The notes beneath the pieces were generated by a model. The model saw only the letters and a program-made list of their open reading frames with translations. It did no database searches and had not been told where the DNA came from. Positions 41,039 through 53,200 of a stretch of DNA of 64,000 nt are shown here, piece after piece. The stretch lies in assembly GCA_037389465.1 (NCBI GenBank), contig JAZARR010000201.1, positions 1,054,001 through 1,118,000 on the forward strand, given 5' to 3'. A program made the translations under genes and the position numbers. Origin of the DNA: Baylisascaris procyonis (lineage: Eukaryota; Nematoda; Chromadorea; Rhabditida; Ascarididae). Position 1 is the first letter of the stretch. The number at the start of each line of letters is the position of its first letter.

Positions 41039-41691
41039 TTTTGAAATATCTTTTATGGCTTAATTGGTCGAGAACTGGAGACGTTAAATAAGGGATGAAG
41101 GTATCAATTATGATGAGTAATACAATGTCAGGGGTTTTTTGTGTTTGTTTTGGTTGATGTTTGCGTTCATGTATTTTATATATGCTGCGAAGATTTTTGT
41201 TTGCTTTGGGATTTGTGTGTCAACAGTCATTCCTGACTGTGTAGTTTTTATCTGAAGGTTGATTCGTGATAAGCTGAATCAGGTTCAAGTTGCTGTCTTG
41301 TTTTGTAACCGCTTCTGAAGGTGGTTTGGAATTTGTATGTGAATGGTGGGGATGTGCTTGGTAACAGTTAGAACCTATAGGGTGGTAGATACCATCCACT
41401 ACGATGGCGGAGATGGGAGTATTCGTCTGGTTGAGAGAAATTGAATATTCCATTAATTTAATTTTTTCAACCCCTGTGACTTTGAAATTTATGTGGGGAA
41501 GATTTTTTTTCAATTTCAGGGGTGGAATAGTATGTCGTATATGGCGTTCGATTACATTGCAAAGGGAACGGCAACAACGCTTCTCAGGATATTTGAGTCC
41601 TTCATTGCGATCACGGCATAACTCAACTGACGATTTTCATTCGACTGTGAACGACGAATTGTATACCGTATCCGAGTTGACCACCACGTGA
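14145..41691 (+). CDS. nsy-1: ASK1-family MAP kinase kinase kinase (NSY-1 orthologue)
   Basis: About 32 exons join in consistent phase to 1536 codons plus stop: 14145-14306, 15365-15469, 16659-16871, 16942-16980, 17821-17955, 19221-19465, 20127-20243, 20857-21146, 22078-22237, 23091-23271, 23535-23631, 24371-24512, 25263-25353, 26406-26500, 27089-27270, 27784-27887, 28672-28836, 29676-29878, 30665-30748, 31750-31805, 32177-32233, 34985-35212, 35954-36165, 36828-36893, 37773-37841, 38408-38603, 38673-38715, 38837-39106, 39648-39932, 40823-40969, 41520-41691. Landmarks follow human ASK1 (MAP3K5) throughout: [45 protein letters not shown], kinase G-loop GRGTYGVVY, lysine in [30 protein letters not shown], then [25 protein letters not shown], a coiled coil at [13 protein letters not shown], and a SAM-like end ([17 protein letters not shown]). 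ASK kinases phosphorylate MKK4/7 and MKK3/6 types (SEK-1 in C. elegans) upstream of JNK and p38 in stress, immunity and neuronal fate. Exons at 16942 and 38673-38837 are the least certain. Confidence 0.93.
14382..14419. repeat. (GA)n microsatellite in first nsy-1 intron
   Basis: Purine dinucleotide tract 75 bp downstream of the first donor. The open frame over it is Arg-Glu repeat and not coding. Confidence 0.9.
24524..24648 (+). repeat. G-rich minisatellite in an nsy-1 intron
   Basis: Three tandem units of 40-44 bp, each AATTGCT(T/C)TCG(G/A)TAATGGGG then ATTGTGGGGG and one or two further G-runs. They begin 11 bp downstream of the donor at 24512/24513. Every unit has at least four runs of three or more G on the RNA-like strand and so meets the G-quadruplex pattern. 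The first unit includes the donor-proximal sequence, so the repeat seems to have grown from the start of the intron. Confidence 0.85.
26421..30748 (+). other. nsy-1: Protein kinase domain of the NSY-1/ASK1 gene
   Basis: Six exons carry the catalytic domain. All key residues are present: Gly loop [11 protein letters not shown], the ATP lysine in the exon starting 27089, EEI for the helix-C glutamate, HRDIKGDN with catalytic Asp and Asn, DFG, and APE. The activation-loop Thr within [13 protein letters not shown] corresponds to ASK1 Thr838, whose phosphorylation activates the enzyme. [20 protein letters not shown] and [17 protein letters not shown] are highly conserved ASK signatures. Relative to human ASK1 there is a short insertion after QYLG ([11 protein letters not shown]). 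The domain therefore looks active. It ends at FIQQYVPHS. Confidence 0.92.
30526..30577 (+). other. Candidate frame-shifting cassette exon in nsy-1
   Basis: TTCTATTATAG precedes an open stretch that, read in the phase of the upstream exon, gives [18 protein letters not shown] and then a GTAAAG donor. It is 52 bp, so inclusion shifts the frame and the next exon then reads [13 protein letters not shown] and stops within the kinase C-lobe. The main splice from 29878 to 30665 restores [13 protein letters not shown], so this would be a non-productive or truncating alternative exon, or chance. Confidence 0.3.
33115..33138. repeat. (AAAT)n microsatellite in nsy-1 intron
   Basis: Short AAAT array within the large linker intron. 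Confidence 0.85.
33249..33286 (+). other. Optional linker exon in nsy-1
   Basis: Between the exons at 32177 and 34985 lies a 2.75 kb intron. A TTTTTAG acceptor at 33248 opens [13 protein letters not shown] in phase. Its end is unclear: the strong GTATGT at 33287 leaves phase 0, but the next exon needs one carried base; the weaker GTAGGA at 33261 fits phase. Direct splicing 32233 to 34985 also keeps the frame, so the segment is at most alternative. Confidence 0.25.
34540..34680. repeat. Tandem duplication with internal hairpin in nsy-1 intron
   Basis: Two copies of about 66-75 bp (34540-34614 and 34615-34680) both starting ATTATAGGGAAATTAGTT. Each contains TTTACATAAA and, 16-18 bp on, its complement T(T/G)ATGTAAA, so each can fold as a stem of nine to ten pairs. 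The copies differ at several bases, so the duplication is not very recent. It sits a few hundred bases before the exon at 34985. Confidence 0.85.
34929..34969. repeat. (ATT)n microsatellite next to an nsy-1 acceptor
   Basis: About 13 ATT units directly before T(8)GTAATAG, the acceptor of the exon at 34985. It may contribute to a polypyrimidine-like tract. Confidence 0.9.
36668..36740. repeat. (TTTA)n microsatellite in nsy-1 intron
   Basis: TTTA units with a few TTTG variants, about 90 bp before the exon at 36828. Confidence 0.9.
40998..41042. repeat. (TTTA)n microsatellite in last nsy-1 intron
   Basis: About 11 TTTA units 30 bp downstream of the donor at 40970. Confidence 0.9.
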
Positions 41692-44600
41692 CCTCTTCTG
41701 TTTTTTTTCGAATGTGTAAGTTTATTTAGTAGAAGTTAGTATTGCTGAGTTGAAATATATATAATCTCCCGTTCATAGAGTAGTTTCTAGCAACGATTTT
41801 TGTGTAAGTGTGGTAAAGGAACCATTTCTATGTATGTATAATATTTTACATCTTATTTAAGGTAGGGTCTTATAACATTTAATTTATAGTCTTATAACCT
41901 TTGATTTATTTCCGAGGTATTTATTTAGGGTTATTTTTGGGAAGTTTAGATATGAATAGATTCGTTCTTTTTTTTTGCAACGTGATGATTTTTGGCTCAG
42001 TATGCGATATTTTTATGAAACGTCTAAACAAGTGAGGATTTAGAAAGGTGCATCCGAAACGATCGCTTGTTGATTGGATAGGAAACCAAAAGGGGTTAGT
42101 ATTGATGGATTTTCAGCGACATATTTTTGTCTTTTAAATCTTTTAATATTTCTGCAAGCGATCTTTTGTTTTGCAAATATCTTTTAAAATATCCGTGAGC
42201 TATAATTTTTGGATGAACGCTTTTAGGAGATATTCTTCTTATAATTGTAGCTGGGCCGTATTTAGTATTTTATTTTCTTATTTTTTTTAGTGATTTTATA
42301 ATGCTGTGCTGTTTTTTTTAACGTTTTTAAATTTTTCGAAGTTGTTTTCTTATACGAGGTTACGCAGGTTGACGCTATTTGTTGTCATATTTCCCTCTGT
42401 TTAGTATTTAAGTTTTTTTTTGTCATTGCAAAGCTCCGAAGATCACATTCGAAAAAGAATCTATCGTCGTTTTTATCTATAAAGTTTGATATATCGCATG
42501 CAATGGAATCGAATAATTAATGTTCACGAAGTCAAGCGCTATTTTTAGATGAGGATTAGGTGACATAGGTGGTAATATAACTGGAAAATAGTGGCTTAAA
42601 GTAAATCGTGATCACCGAAATAACTTGTTTATTGAGCTAAGTGCACCGGTTATGCGAAATATAGTAAGCGTTGAGGGAAAATTATCGACTTTCTCCATTG
42701 TGTTTAGTAGTAAGGCATTGTAATCGTTATTCGTTGTGATAACGATAGAATGGTTTGAAGTGTTAAGTTCTATGCTGTTAAGGCGCAGGTATTTGGCGTA
42801 CTTCAGTTGCATATGCAAGGAGGCATAGGTATTACCAATTTTATGTATTTACGTGATGGATTAATGCGGCCGATCCGCATAAAATGCTTCGAGTTGATAA
42901 ATGAGACGGCGATGCACCAATTTTAACAATTTCGCTGTAGCAGTGGAATACTTTGGTAATGTACTTTAGGCGGTGTTACGATTCTGAGTTGGTGGGCATG
43001 ATTTAGTGACCGGGGGAAAGGGAGGGGAAGGAGTGGAAGAAGATAAGCTTTCTCGAAATCGATCAGAGGATTTTGGCTTCTCTTTGTTTAATAAATGAGT
43101 AATGTACATTAGCGCACTCCCAAATCGAGCGTATCGTAACTTATATTGATTATCACGCTTCGTGTTTGATTGTTATAAAGGACGCCAATAGTTCGAAACA
43201 TCATCCATTAGTCTCACTAACTGTTGTCACGCCGCCGTCGAATACCGGCTTGGTGGATTCATTGCCAATATTTTTGATCCTCCCTTTTTTGAGGAAAGAA
43301 GGGGGGAGTATGAGTGAATGAAGCGTTATTTAGCCATCCGGGAACGATATTAGATGAGAAAGACGAACCTCATTTCGCTTCGGATTTTTCCTGCGAATAG
43401 TTTTTGACCATTTAAGAAGAGGGAGGTGCGAAGACGAATTTCACCTAACGTGCCCAGATGTATTCATGCTGCTTCGAGAGTGGTAATTATGAGGGATCTA
43501 GCCAAGATTCTGGGATAGGTGTTCGTATGCCTAAATCCCACAAAGTTTTCACCCGACTAGATCGACTAGTGAGGATCGTTTTAGTGATGCAAGAGAGAAA
43601 GAGAGAAGAAAGACGGAATATGAAGTGACATAATTATTTGCGAATGATTGTTGATTCATATGTCCTTGTAGACGTGGATTAACGGTTTTTTCTGGGATTT
43701 TTCGACAGAGTTTAAGCGCAAGGATAAAACTGCTCGAATGTAGAGCAGAATTGTGATGGATTTCTTGAGGAAATATTTAAAAAGTTGGGGAATTTCGAAC
43801 TTTCTCAGTTTTTTAAATGAAGTGAACTAATACATTTGTATCAGTGGATGGGCCGATGACGTTGTCTTCATTTATAAAGAGAAGACCTGGCTAGTAGTGT
43901 CGAATTGTAAGGTGTCTAGCTATGACACCGTTGGATCTTGCAAGCAGATCGCTCAATTGTCTCCGGGGGCTTGAAGAGGAGGGGCATTATGTACCCATCC
44001 TTTGTTTTTACAGCACTCTAATGCGATCCTATTTCTCTCAACCTTTTTTTGCGGTCAGAATAGTTTAATTTCTCTTTGAAGTATTGCTAAATTCTTTTCT
44101 TCTTCTTTCTTGAAATGCATAACATTTTGAGGCATTGAATCTATATTAAGGATTCTTTTTTTTATTGTAGTCAATTCGATTTTTCTTATTGGTGCCATTT
44201 TGTTTGTTTTATGTCCATAGTTTTCTGTATATAAATTTGAATTGTTCTCTTTTTATAATTGTTTCGCCGCTGATTGTTTAATTTAAACGCATTGGTTCAA
44301 CGATGATTTCAATTAGCTAGCGCATACTTTTGGTGATGGTGGTAAGGAGGATTTTTATAGAAGGAAAATGCTGATACCGTTGCATGGTGGATGGGGCAGG
44401 AGGAAATACGTTAGTAACCGGATCGGCAGATATTGAAGTGGTACGTTTGCCGGATAGCTTTTGCGGTTCAGGTGAGGTTTTGCGTTTGTCACAGGGGGAA
44501 AGGCACCATCACCGGAGGTTCATCAGTGAGTTCAATTTTAGAATGAATATTTATGTTTTATGAAGTCAGTGATTGATCGGAGACCGTTATTAATTATTCG

Positions 44601-47251
44601 TGCAGTGTGGTGTAAAAATCGAGATTTTTTACAATAAAGGAATTTATACAAGGTTTTCTTTCAGTATAGAAAGCTATAGATTGCGCATTCGTTGTGAACG
44701 TTGGCTGATAAGCTGAGAAACATGCAGTCGTGGTTATAGATAGTGGAAATGACGGGACAGTGGTGAATTTTAAAGAGTTTCCCGGGGAGGGGTGAGCTTG
44801 ATATAGCCAAAGATGGGCTCCTGAATAGTTTAGATGGTATGACTCGAGACTAGAGATGCAGAAATCGAGACTATAGTTTCCGCAATAGCAGCTCGCAGTT
44901 TAGCCTTTATTCGAATATGCAAATTGCATTTGTGAACAATCCAACTTTACTTATTGCTATGAGCGAATTATTATGCAGATATTTTGCGATGCCATCATTT
45001 GTCCGCAAAAAAAGAATCGTCATTTTTCAATGATCATATTCCTTTCGAGATTTCATCACCATCCGGATCCCACATCTAATTGGAAATACGACAAATCTGA
45101 GGCATTTATAAGCTCAAAAATAAGAACTCGCCGATGTATATTCTCTAAAAAATCTCCACTTGCATTCCACAAAAAAATTAGCGCATTGCAATCGTCCAAT
45201 TTATTTTTATAAAGGAAAAACATTCCGATATTTTCATAACGAAAAAAAATCGAGTTTTAGAAAAAAAAAGCACTCGAATATTTGACTAATAAAGAAACAA
45301 TTCGATATTTTAATAACGAAAAAAAAAATATTTCGATGTATTTTAACAACGGAAGGAAAAAAGAATATTCCAATATTACATTCATAAAACAAAAAGGAAC
45401 ACTGACCATTCAATAAAGAGATTCCGAAAGACAATTCAATAATGTTGCAAGACATGTCCAATTTGAAGAAAAAAAAAAACGAATAGCTGAGAAAGACAAA
45501 TTTAAAGAATGGTAGTAGAAGTAAGTTTATATATTCGAATAATAAAGAAATCATCGCAAAAATTAAATAAAAAAGCAATCACTATTTTCTGTGATTATGA
45601 ATAGAAGCCTTTCGGATGGCTCAAATCTATGGTGTCTAAATTATAGTAATCCTAGTAGATCAAAATGGATTACTTACATCACAAAACAGATTAAATCTCT
45701 ATGAAAAATGCGTGCAAAACGTTTATTGCCGCGTTACAAAACGCTCACTTAATAACGATAAGCGATATAACCGGAAATGCATAAGGGTGAGTGGCGGAAG
45801 AGGGATTGATGCGTCCAGTTGATTAACAGCATTATTTTCACGCTTATTGCTATAATTTACGTCGTATCAGTAGTTATGACGATAGTGACCCGATATGTTA
45901 ACTGGTTATCAGTGGAGATATCAGCGATAGGGGCGATTGTAATGGGTCTTCTTCATGATAAAGGTTTGATTAGCTTCCGTGAAATCAAACTTAATTGTGA
46001 ATAAAAGCAAACAATGATTTCAACTGATATCAAGCTTCACGTTTTTCTTCCTGCATAATGCGGCAAAAAGTGCTTCCCACTAGCAACGAATGGACTGTCT
46101 CTTCCTCTCACTTAACAATTACACCTAAACCTAGCCCTCCTCCCTCCAACCACCTGGTCCCTAACATTAAACGGGATCTATGCAGCAATGAATGGAAGGG
46201 AGACACTCTCACGACACATATAGGGATCGCATGAAACAAAGAGAAAAATTTCATTCTCAAACATATCTAAAACGGCTGAGACTTCCAGGGAAATTCAATA
46301 GCGTAAAAATTTGGCGTCCGGACCCCTCCCTTCCCTTTTCCTCCTCCTCTGCACCATTGTTGGATCTTTTAAAAATAAATACTTTAAGAAAGATCAAAAA
46401 GGCAACCCATTTGAATTTATAACCTATTTTAGAATATTGAAAAAAAAACTCATCTCTAAATGGGAAGGGTTGACCGATAAATAATGAAGAAGAGATCGAT
46501 AAAGAAATCAAAAAAGAGGCAGCAAAAAAAACTTCACACCAGTTATATAATCAAAAGCACAATTATTGCATCACAAAAGTGCATAAAAAATGGCTTCAGT
46601 TTATGTTAAAAATTAAAAAAAATATACATTCGTAATATTCACAAATTTTCTAAATTTATTAAATTTGTTAAAATAGACTTACAAATAATGCAGATGTGGG
46701 AGACGTTGAAGAAAAGAGATTTCTAGCTTCCGAAAATTTCCACACAATTGGAAATTATAATGTGGAATCTGCGAACCGTTACGATGATCATTCGACGATA
46801 GAAGTATCTTGTTGCATCACTTGGCTAAGAATCGTTGCTTTAATATGACATATGCCAAAGCTGTTGGCCATACCCCTCCTGTTCATCTCATTGTCACACC
46901 TATAAACGACGTTATTTAAAATGATTGAAATTGAAAGGAAATATTGAAACTACTATTGAAAATGAAATTGAGATGTGCCTAATCACACATGAAACAACGT
47001 TAAGTTTTATTTCCTTTAGGCGTTGTTGCATTCGAATGGCATAGAAATTAGTAGAATTCTTTTATGTGGGAACTTCATCTTCCAGGTGGAACCTTCCTTC
47101 CATCCAGTGTGAAGATCGATTTCCCACGCAGGTAAGCCAAATTATTATAGCGAAGATATGTAGGGATAATAATAACAACAATACTTTTGACGTTACTAGC
47201 GCTCATAAAGAAGCGCAATTATGAGTTTGCATAAAGTTATTCTAGACTCAC
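41692..47251. other. Region between convergent genes, no gene recognised
   Basis: The two flanking genes converge here, so it should hold both 3' UTRs. A 68-codon - strand frame at 42818-42612 (HMQLKYAKYLRLNSIELNTS...) has ordinary composition but no recognised family. The + strand frame 45819-46004 is a short hydrophobic stretch, most likely chance. A-rich tracts dominate 45.2-45.5 kb. The last exon(s) of the - strand PP2C-like gene should also fall here; one weak possibility is 47057-47119. Confidence 0.45.
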
Positions 47252-50200
47252 CGTAAACACACGACTAGTAAGCATGAGGTCGTTTTTTAGGTGAAGAATT
47301 TGCTGAGGCGATATGTTTGGGATATAGGTCGCTTGGTGGTAGACCCCTAGCGGTGGCACATGCAGCACTCGGTTGACGTATGTTTCTTGTTGATCCCATA
47401 AGAATGCGCAAACGTTGCCGCAGGGATACTGGCTGAGCGGTTCGTTCATTTTCCTCTTGTGCAAGTGAATGCCTGGAAAGATCCCTCTTACATAAAACTA
47501 AGCTAATATTGAGCTGAGGAAGACAGATGTTAACTTATCTGTGTATCAATTACAGACTCGTCACACACCTCTGTAAATCGGCTACCTACCTGTCCGTTGC
47601 AGGTTAATCGTGCATACAGTCTGTCATTTACCTGTATTAGTTACCTACTTGCCTGTTACACGCCATTCAGCTACATAAGTTAAGTAGCCACCCATGTGTT
47701 AAAATTCAAAATGCTTCAAGCATATACGGCTTGCAGGATGATCAACAGTCGCAGCCTCTCACCTACACCATAAATCTGCTGCCTGAAATGTGTACTTAGG
47801 GATGACTGGCAGGCGGTGGGTTCATGATATCGTATCTACGCAATTCATAAGAAAAAACGTCCTCATAAATGAATAAGTAGGAAAGCGCATTCGCCGTACG
47901 CCCGCTTCGTATTATCCTCATCTCAGTGTCGCCCCCATGCGCTTTCCTATTTCCATTGCGTTTTTCATGGACCGTTAGCTACATATCAACGTTTACATTG
48001 GTTGATTCTTGTCAAACTACCGAAAATGCAATACAATACACACATAAAATCCTTGCTGTTGCAATTCTAGTCGGTCTTGAGCGATAAGCACTAACAATCT
48101 ATAAGCTTCCGGAAGAGATACCACATGCCAGTAAGCCATTCACAGACGCGGCACGCCGGCAAATCTATAGATCAGGAAGGAGTATGATAGTGCGTTACTT
48201 TAGAAGATCCTGATTATTTTCTAATACAAACTTTCCTTTGTTCTCACAACAACTTCGATTCCAAACGAAATTTTTAAGAAATAGCTTTCCAGTGGCCCTT
48301 TCAAAAAATTCAAATAAACGCTAATAATTCATAGCGGTTATTGTATCATTAACAAATATACCTCCGAAAATCTCCAAAAAATTTTAAGATGTCTACAATT
48401 CCTATAACTTTACTCTGAATATCTATGAATGTAGTCATAATATGAGGAGGACAACATTTTTCTTCGATATCTGCATCACAATATCAATTGATATTGGCAA
48501 AAAAAAGCGACGAACCTTGATTGATTATTTTTCTCCTCACTAACGTTGCCATTTGTCGAATTCCTTGTGGTGACCAACTTTTTAAGCCATTGAACATCAA
48601 CGGATAGTGTATGTCGCCCCACTGATCCTCTGGGATGCTTCTTTCGAGTTTTTGGTGGCTCATTCATTCTCCATGTGACCTGAATCCAAAAAAAATGAAG
48701 CTAAAAGCAATCGTGGCACTCATAGCAACCTTTAACTCTTTAGCAACCTCAAATACGGCGCAAACGTCCGCGATTGAAGTGAAATCCTCTGAGCTATTAT
48801 CTACTCGTAACAGACAAATAAACATGAATAGAGAACTTATCAATAAAGAAAACTTTAGTCATAAAGTTTTAAAAATGTGAAAGGCACTTTCCCCTCGTTA
48901 AATTCGGATTACTTTTTAGCCCATGAAACTAACCATAGCTCTTTCAATAAAACTATCCTTTTCCATTTCTCCAATTTTTCTATCTCACTCCTCTCACTAA
49001 ATCGCTACCTCATTCCTCTAGTTTAGTTCATTCCGTTTCAAAAAATTTCATATTGTTATTCAACAGCATCACATAGACATAACCCATCGAAGAATATTTC
49101 ATTACAATGTAAATCCTTCGAAATAACTAACCGGTGTTTCCTCATAAGGGCTTTTAACGGGGGTATTATGCTTCACAGTTGTAACAGTCTCGTTGACAAG
49201 CTCCGATATAGGATCATCGAGATTCAACGTCAACGCGGTTGAGGCGTTTTCCGCATGTGTACTACGGATGTTTGTTTCGGCGAAAGCTTTGAATTCATTA
49301 CAAACCGCGAAATCAACGTTTACTTCAATTGTTTCGGTTGTTTGTATCGTAGACGATGTTAGAATACCACCGTTCAGTAGATCATCGCTTAGTGGTACGC
49401 TTAGAACAGTATCATCGAGGCAACCGTTCTCAGTCAGAGGGGTCATCTCGCCATCACCTTAAATTTTAAGACTTTTTTTTAAAACATATGAGACTAGTAT
49501 CACTGACCCCTCCCCTCTTCTTCCAGTTTTTCAGGTCCGAATAAAAATCAGCATTTTTTTCAATGTTTTGTTTTCAATGCGTGGCGCCGCCTATGACAGC
49601 TGCACGATTGGAATGCTGGCAACATACAGCCCTTATACTGATGAGACAATAATTCGCTTATTTTTTCAAGTTTCAGTATGCTCAAGTTGGAAGCGATAAC
49701 GATATCAGCATTGTTAACAAACTTTTAATCCATGTTCGTTTTTGGAACTAACTATACTAAAATAGTTCAAAGGAAAAAAAGGTAAGTAAATATGACAAGC
49801 TTTTTAAAACATATTTCAACATGCTGTTACTATGCAAATCACCTCGAATTTCACTACATGTGTTATACCCACATCCACCGCCTACGCACTCTGTTTAACG
49901 TAGCATAACCGAATTTTTACTGGTTTCATCTCCCATATCCTCATCAATCCAACTTTTATTCCATCTGACGAATTGAAAATTATTTCACAGCTACATCAAA
50001 ACAAACTTATCAGAGGTCCTCTGCATATGCGAATATTAACTTCAACAATCACTGAGTTGAACTTTAATAGTAAATCAAGATTTTGGAATTTATAAATGAA
50101 ACCGCTATCATATCATTGTCCCTTATCAGTGCCATTAAGCTAAAACTATTCGTCTTTTTCTCTCCTTCTTTGTTCTATTAAGAATCTCAACTATATCTAC

Positions 50201-53200
50201 CTTAACATATTTAAATTAAAGATATTCATATATTTTTATATGTACCCTCAAAATACAGTAATCAACCTTACCGTTGCGCCCGTTCTCCAATAGCTCAGAA
50301 TCTGGCCAGATACCAACTTTAAAAGCAACAACGGAAGCGTGATCCAATTTGCCGGGCATTTCGCTCAACTTTAAGCGAACCGCTTTGCGACGACTCCTTT
50401 GTTCACTTTTTGAAAGTGTTTTCTCGTTACGATATAACTCCGGATCTTCTAACGTTCGACGCTTCGCCCTTCAAAAAAAAAAAAAAAAATTATTTTAAAA
50501 AGCTCAAGAATCTAAAGCAAAAGAACTTCTCTAACTCACCTATACTTTCCGAACTTCTGACTGGCAAAACATTTCCATCCCAATCGAAAGTATAAATTCC
50601 CATGAATGTTTTTCTTTTCATAACATACGACTACGCTGAGTTTTTCTTCGGCTCCTCCTTCTTGGAAGTTATTTCTTTTTCCCTACATATTTGGTCAACA
50701 CCCCATAGTTACCGATACCCAAATATTCAACTCAATCACAAAAATAATTGCAAAAAAAAAAAAAAAAATCGACTATAATCTCACATTGAAAGTTGTCGCG
50801 CAAACTGGATGAGATTATGACAAAGTTTGCTTGAAGAAACCGTTACTCCACCAACCGGTAAATGATGAGTTGGTGAGCATCGTGAACGCACCGATGGTGG
50901 TAATATACCATTCGAAACGATATCACCCATCCTGAAATTTTATTTCTTCACCTCTTCTTTATTTCAAGTATTTATTCCCTAAGGGGGAAAATCGATACTA
51001 AACTACGGGGTTTTTCTTATTTGTATCTCATGCTAAACAACGCCATTTCTCAAGTTTAAGCTAGAAAATGATCATGTGACTTTGAATTCAGTCTTTAATT
51101 TTATTTTTTCATTGCTTGGCAAAATGCCAATACAATGTAAAAGGCGAGAAATAACTGAGCATGAATATATGATCAACACAAACAAATATGGAGATTAACT
51201 ATCTATTGGCGAGAGATGTTAACTCAAGAACCTTTCAAATACCAATATAAAAAATGGACCTAAATAAACAAAAATGGAGACTTGAGCTCCATCATAAAAA
51301 AGTCGGGAATTCACATCTCGAGCTTAATCACCGAGTAATGGATATTCCAAACATAGAACTAAGTTAAAACAAAAAAGCAAACAAGCTTTAATCGTTTTTA
51401 TCGATGAGATTTATGCGTTCTTTTGATAAAACTTTATCTGCTCATAACACTTAAAAAACGAACCATATCCATTTATAAACTAAAGCACTAGTAGTAATGA
51501 ATCATTGAAATTGAAAATTAAATATAAAACCTTAGAGACGAAATTAATTCCTATTGGATTAAATTCTTACAAAAACTTAAAATTCAAAACTTCCCACTTC
51601 ATTGTTTATCTAGCGATTATACTCATTCAACGTATAATATCTAATAAAGATATCTTAGAAAATTTGCATATTACAATAATAAACGTATCCAACCAAATTT
51701 GCATATTACAATAAATTCCAACCTTAGAAGCATTAACTCATGACGTTGTTCAGCGTCAACGCATGGTAATGTTGCATTACAAGTACGAATACGTGCGAAT
51801 TCCCAATCAGGCGTATTTTCCTCGTTATTTGCTGTACTGCAAAAAGAAATTCATTATTAAATATCACAATCGCTCAAAATTTATTACGACATATATTGAT
51901 GATCGCTAAGACCAATAGAATATCATCTCAATCATCCTTTCCATAGACCTCAGGATAGAAATTTAAAATAAATTTTTACGAATAGAATAAAATGAACAAC
52001 TTTTTTTTTAAATAGATATTAATATTTATTACTTTTTATAATATATAATTATTAAAATATGGCATATTAGTTGATGAACTTTCGAATACATTAGAAAGAG
52101 AAGGTGAAATTAAAGGTATTCATTATTCATAAAAAAGTAATAAACCATAATAATAAATGTACTAAGTAAATACTTGAATCAGCCGATAGATTAATTCGTT
52201 AAATCGTTTCAGTGCCCAATCACAAGTCTTCACTTTTTTCAACATCACATATTTAGTGAAGAAATGCACGTATACTCATTCATATAAACTTTTAATACTA
52301 CATCAATATATAGACTGAAAAGAAAATAACGAATATCGGTAAATAACAGCCGGGTGGCACCAATAAAAAATCATATCTAGAAAAGAAGAGAATTACATTC
52401 AAATATAACTACATTCACAAATAAGGAAGAGAGGAAAATGAACTTACACGGCGACTGGCCGAACAACACCATTGCTTTCCTTAGCGTTTGATTCAGTTTT
52501 CTTTATGACACAAAATTTGCCAACCACCGGATCGAAATTATCCGATACGCCATCCGATGTGATAAAAATAACATCATCTATAAAACACTTTTTATTAAAA
52601 TAACAAAATTTCCAGTGGAATAATCACTATAAAAAATATTACTTTTAAAAATTATTACAACTATAGAATACCGGAAGCGATTTAAGTAAGTGATAAAATA
52701 AAACAAATAACGAACAAAATAAAATAAATAAATACTAGCAACATAATAGTAATAAATAACAATAGTAAATAAATGACGCCAATAATAATAAAAGCAAATA
52801 AATAATAAGTAAATAAATAAATAAATAAAACGAGAAGCACATAGAATCAAAACTAAATATACTTTATGAGTCAATAATTGGATCAACACAGCACGATCAT
52901 TGATGGCCCCACCTTATGCAAAAACAGTATAGGTTATCATACGGTTTACTTTTGAAGGCATAAAAGGTAACAGAAACTTACTTCAAAGATCATGTGCAAC
53001 ATTTTCAATCAAAAAAACCTCAAAATAAAATACTCTCAGTTGTTTTTTTTGCCGCAACGATTCATGAAACCTTTTCCCTCAAAACAGACGATTTCAAGCA
53101 TAACACATTTTACAATAAAGCTATCTGTTGCCCTAGTCCGATTAGGCTTTTCGACCCCCCAAGTTAACTATGATCGAGAAAGCTTTTTACTCAGACATTT

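Noticed and set aside
45819..46004. Small membrane protein with two hydrophobic stretches
   Set aside because: No promoter, acceptor or conserved motif; hydrophobic frames arise readily in AT-rich DNA.
47083..47132. Possible + strand microexon (TTCCAG acceptor, GTAAGC donor, GTFLPSSVKIDFPR)
   Set aside because: Good splice signals but no neighbouring + strand exons; likely chance, and on the opposite strand from the local gene.
46942..47251. Terminal exon for the PP2C-like gene at 47119-47057 (MKFPHKRILLISMPFECNNA, stop)
   Set aside because: Phase fits but the acceptor (CTGGAAG) is weak and no conservation is known; left unassigned.
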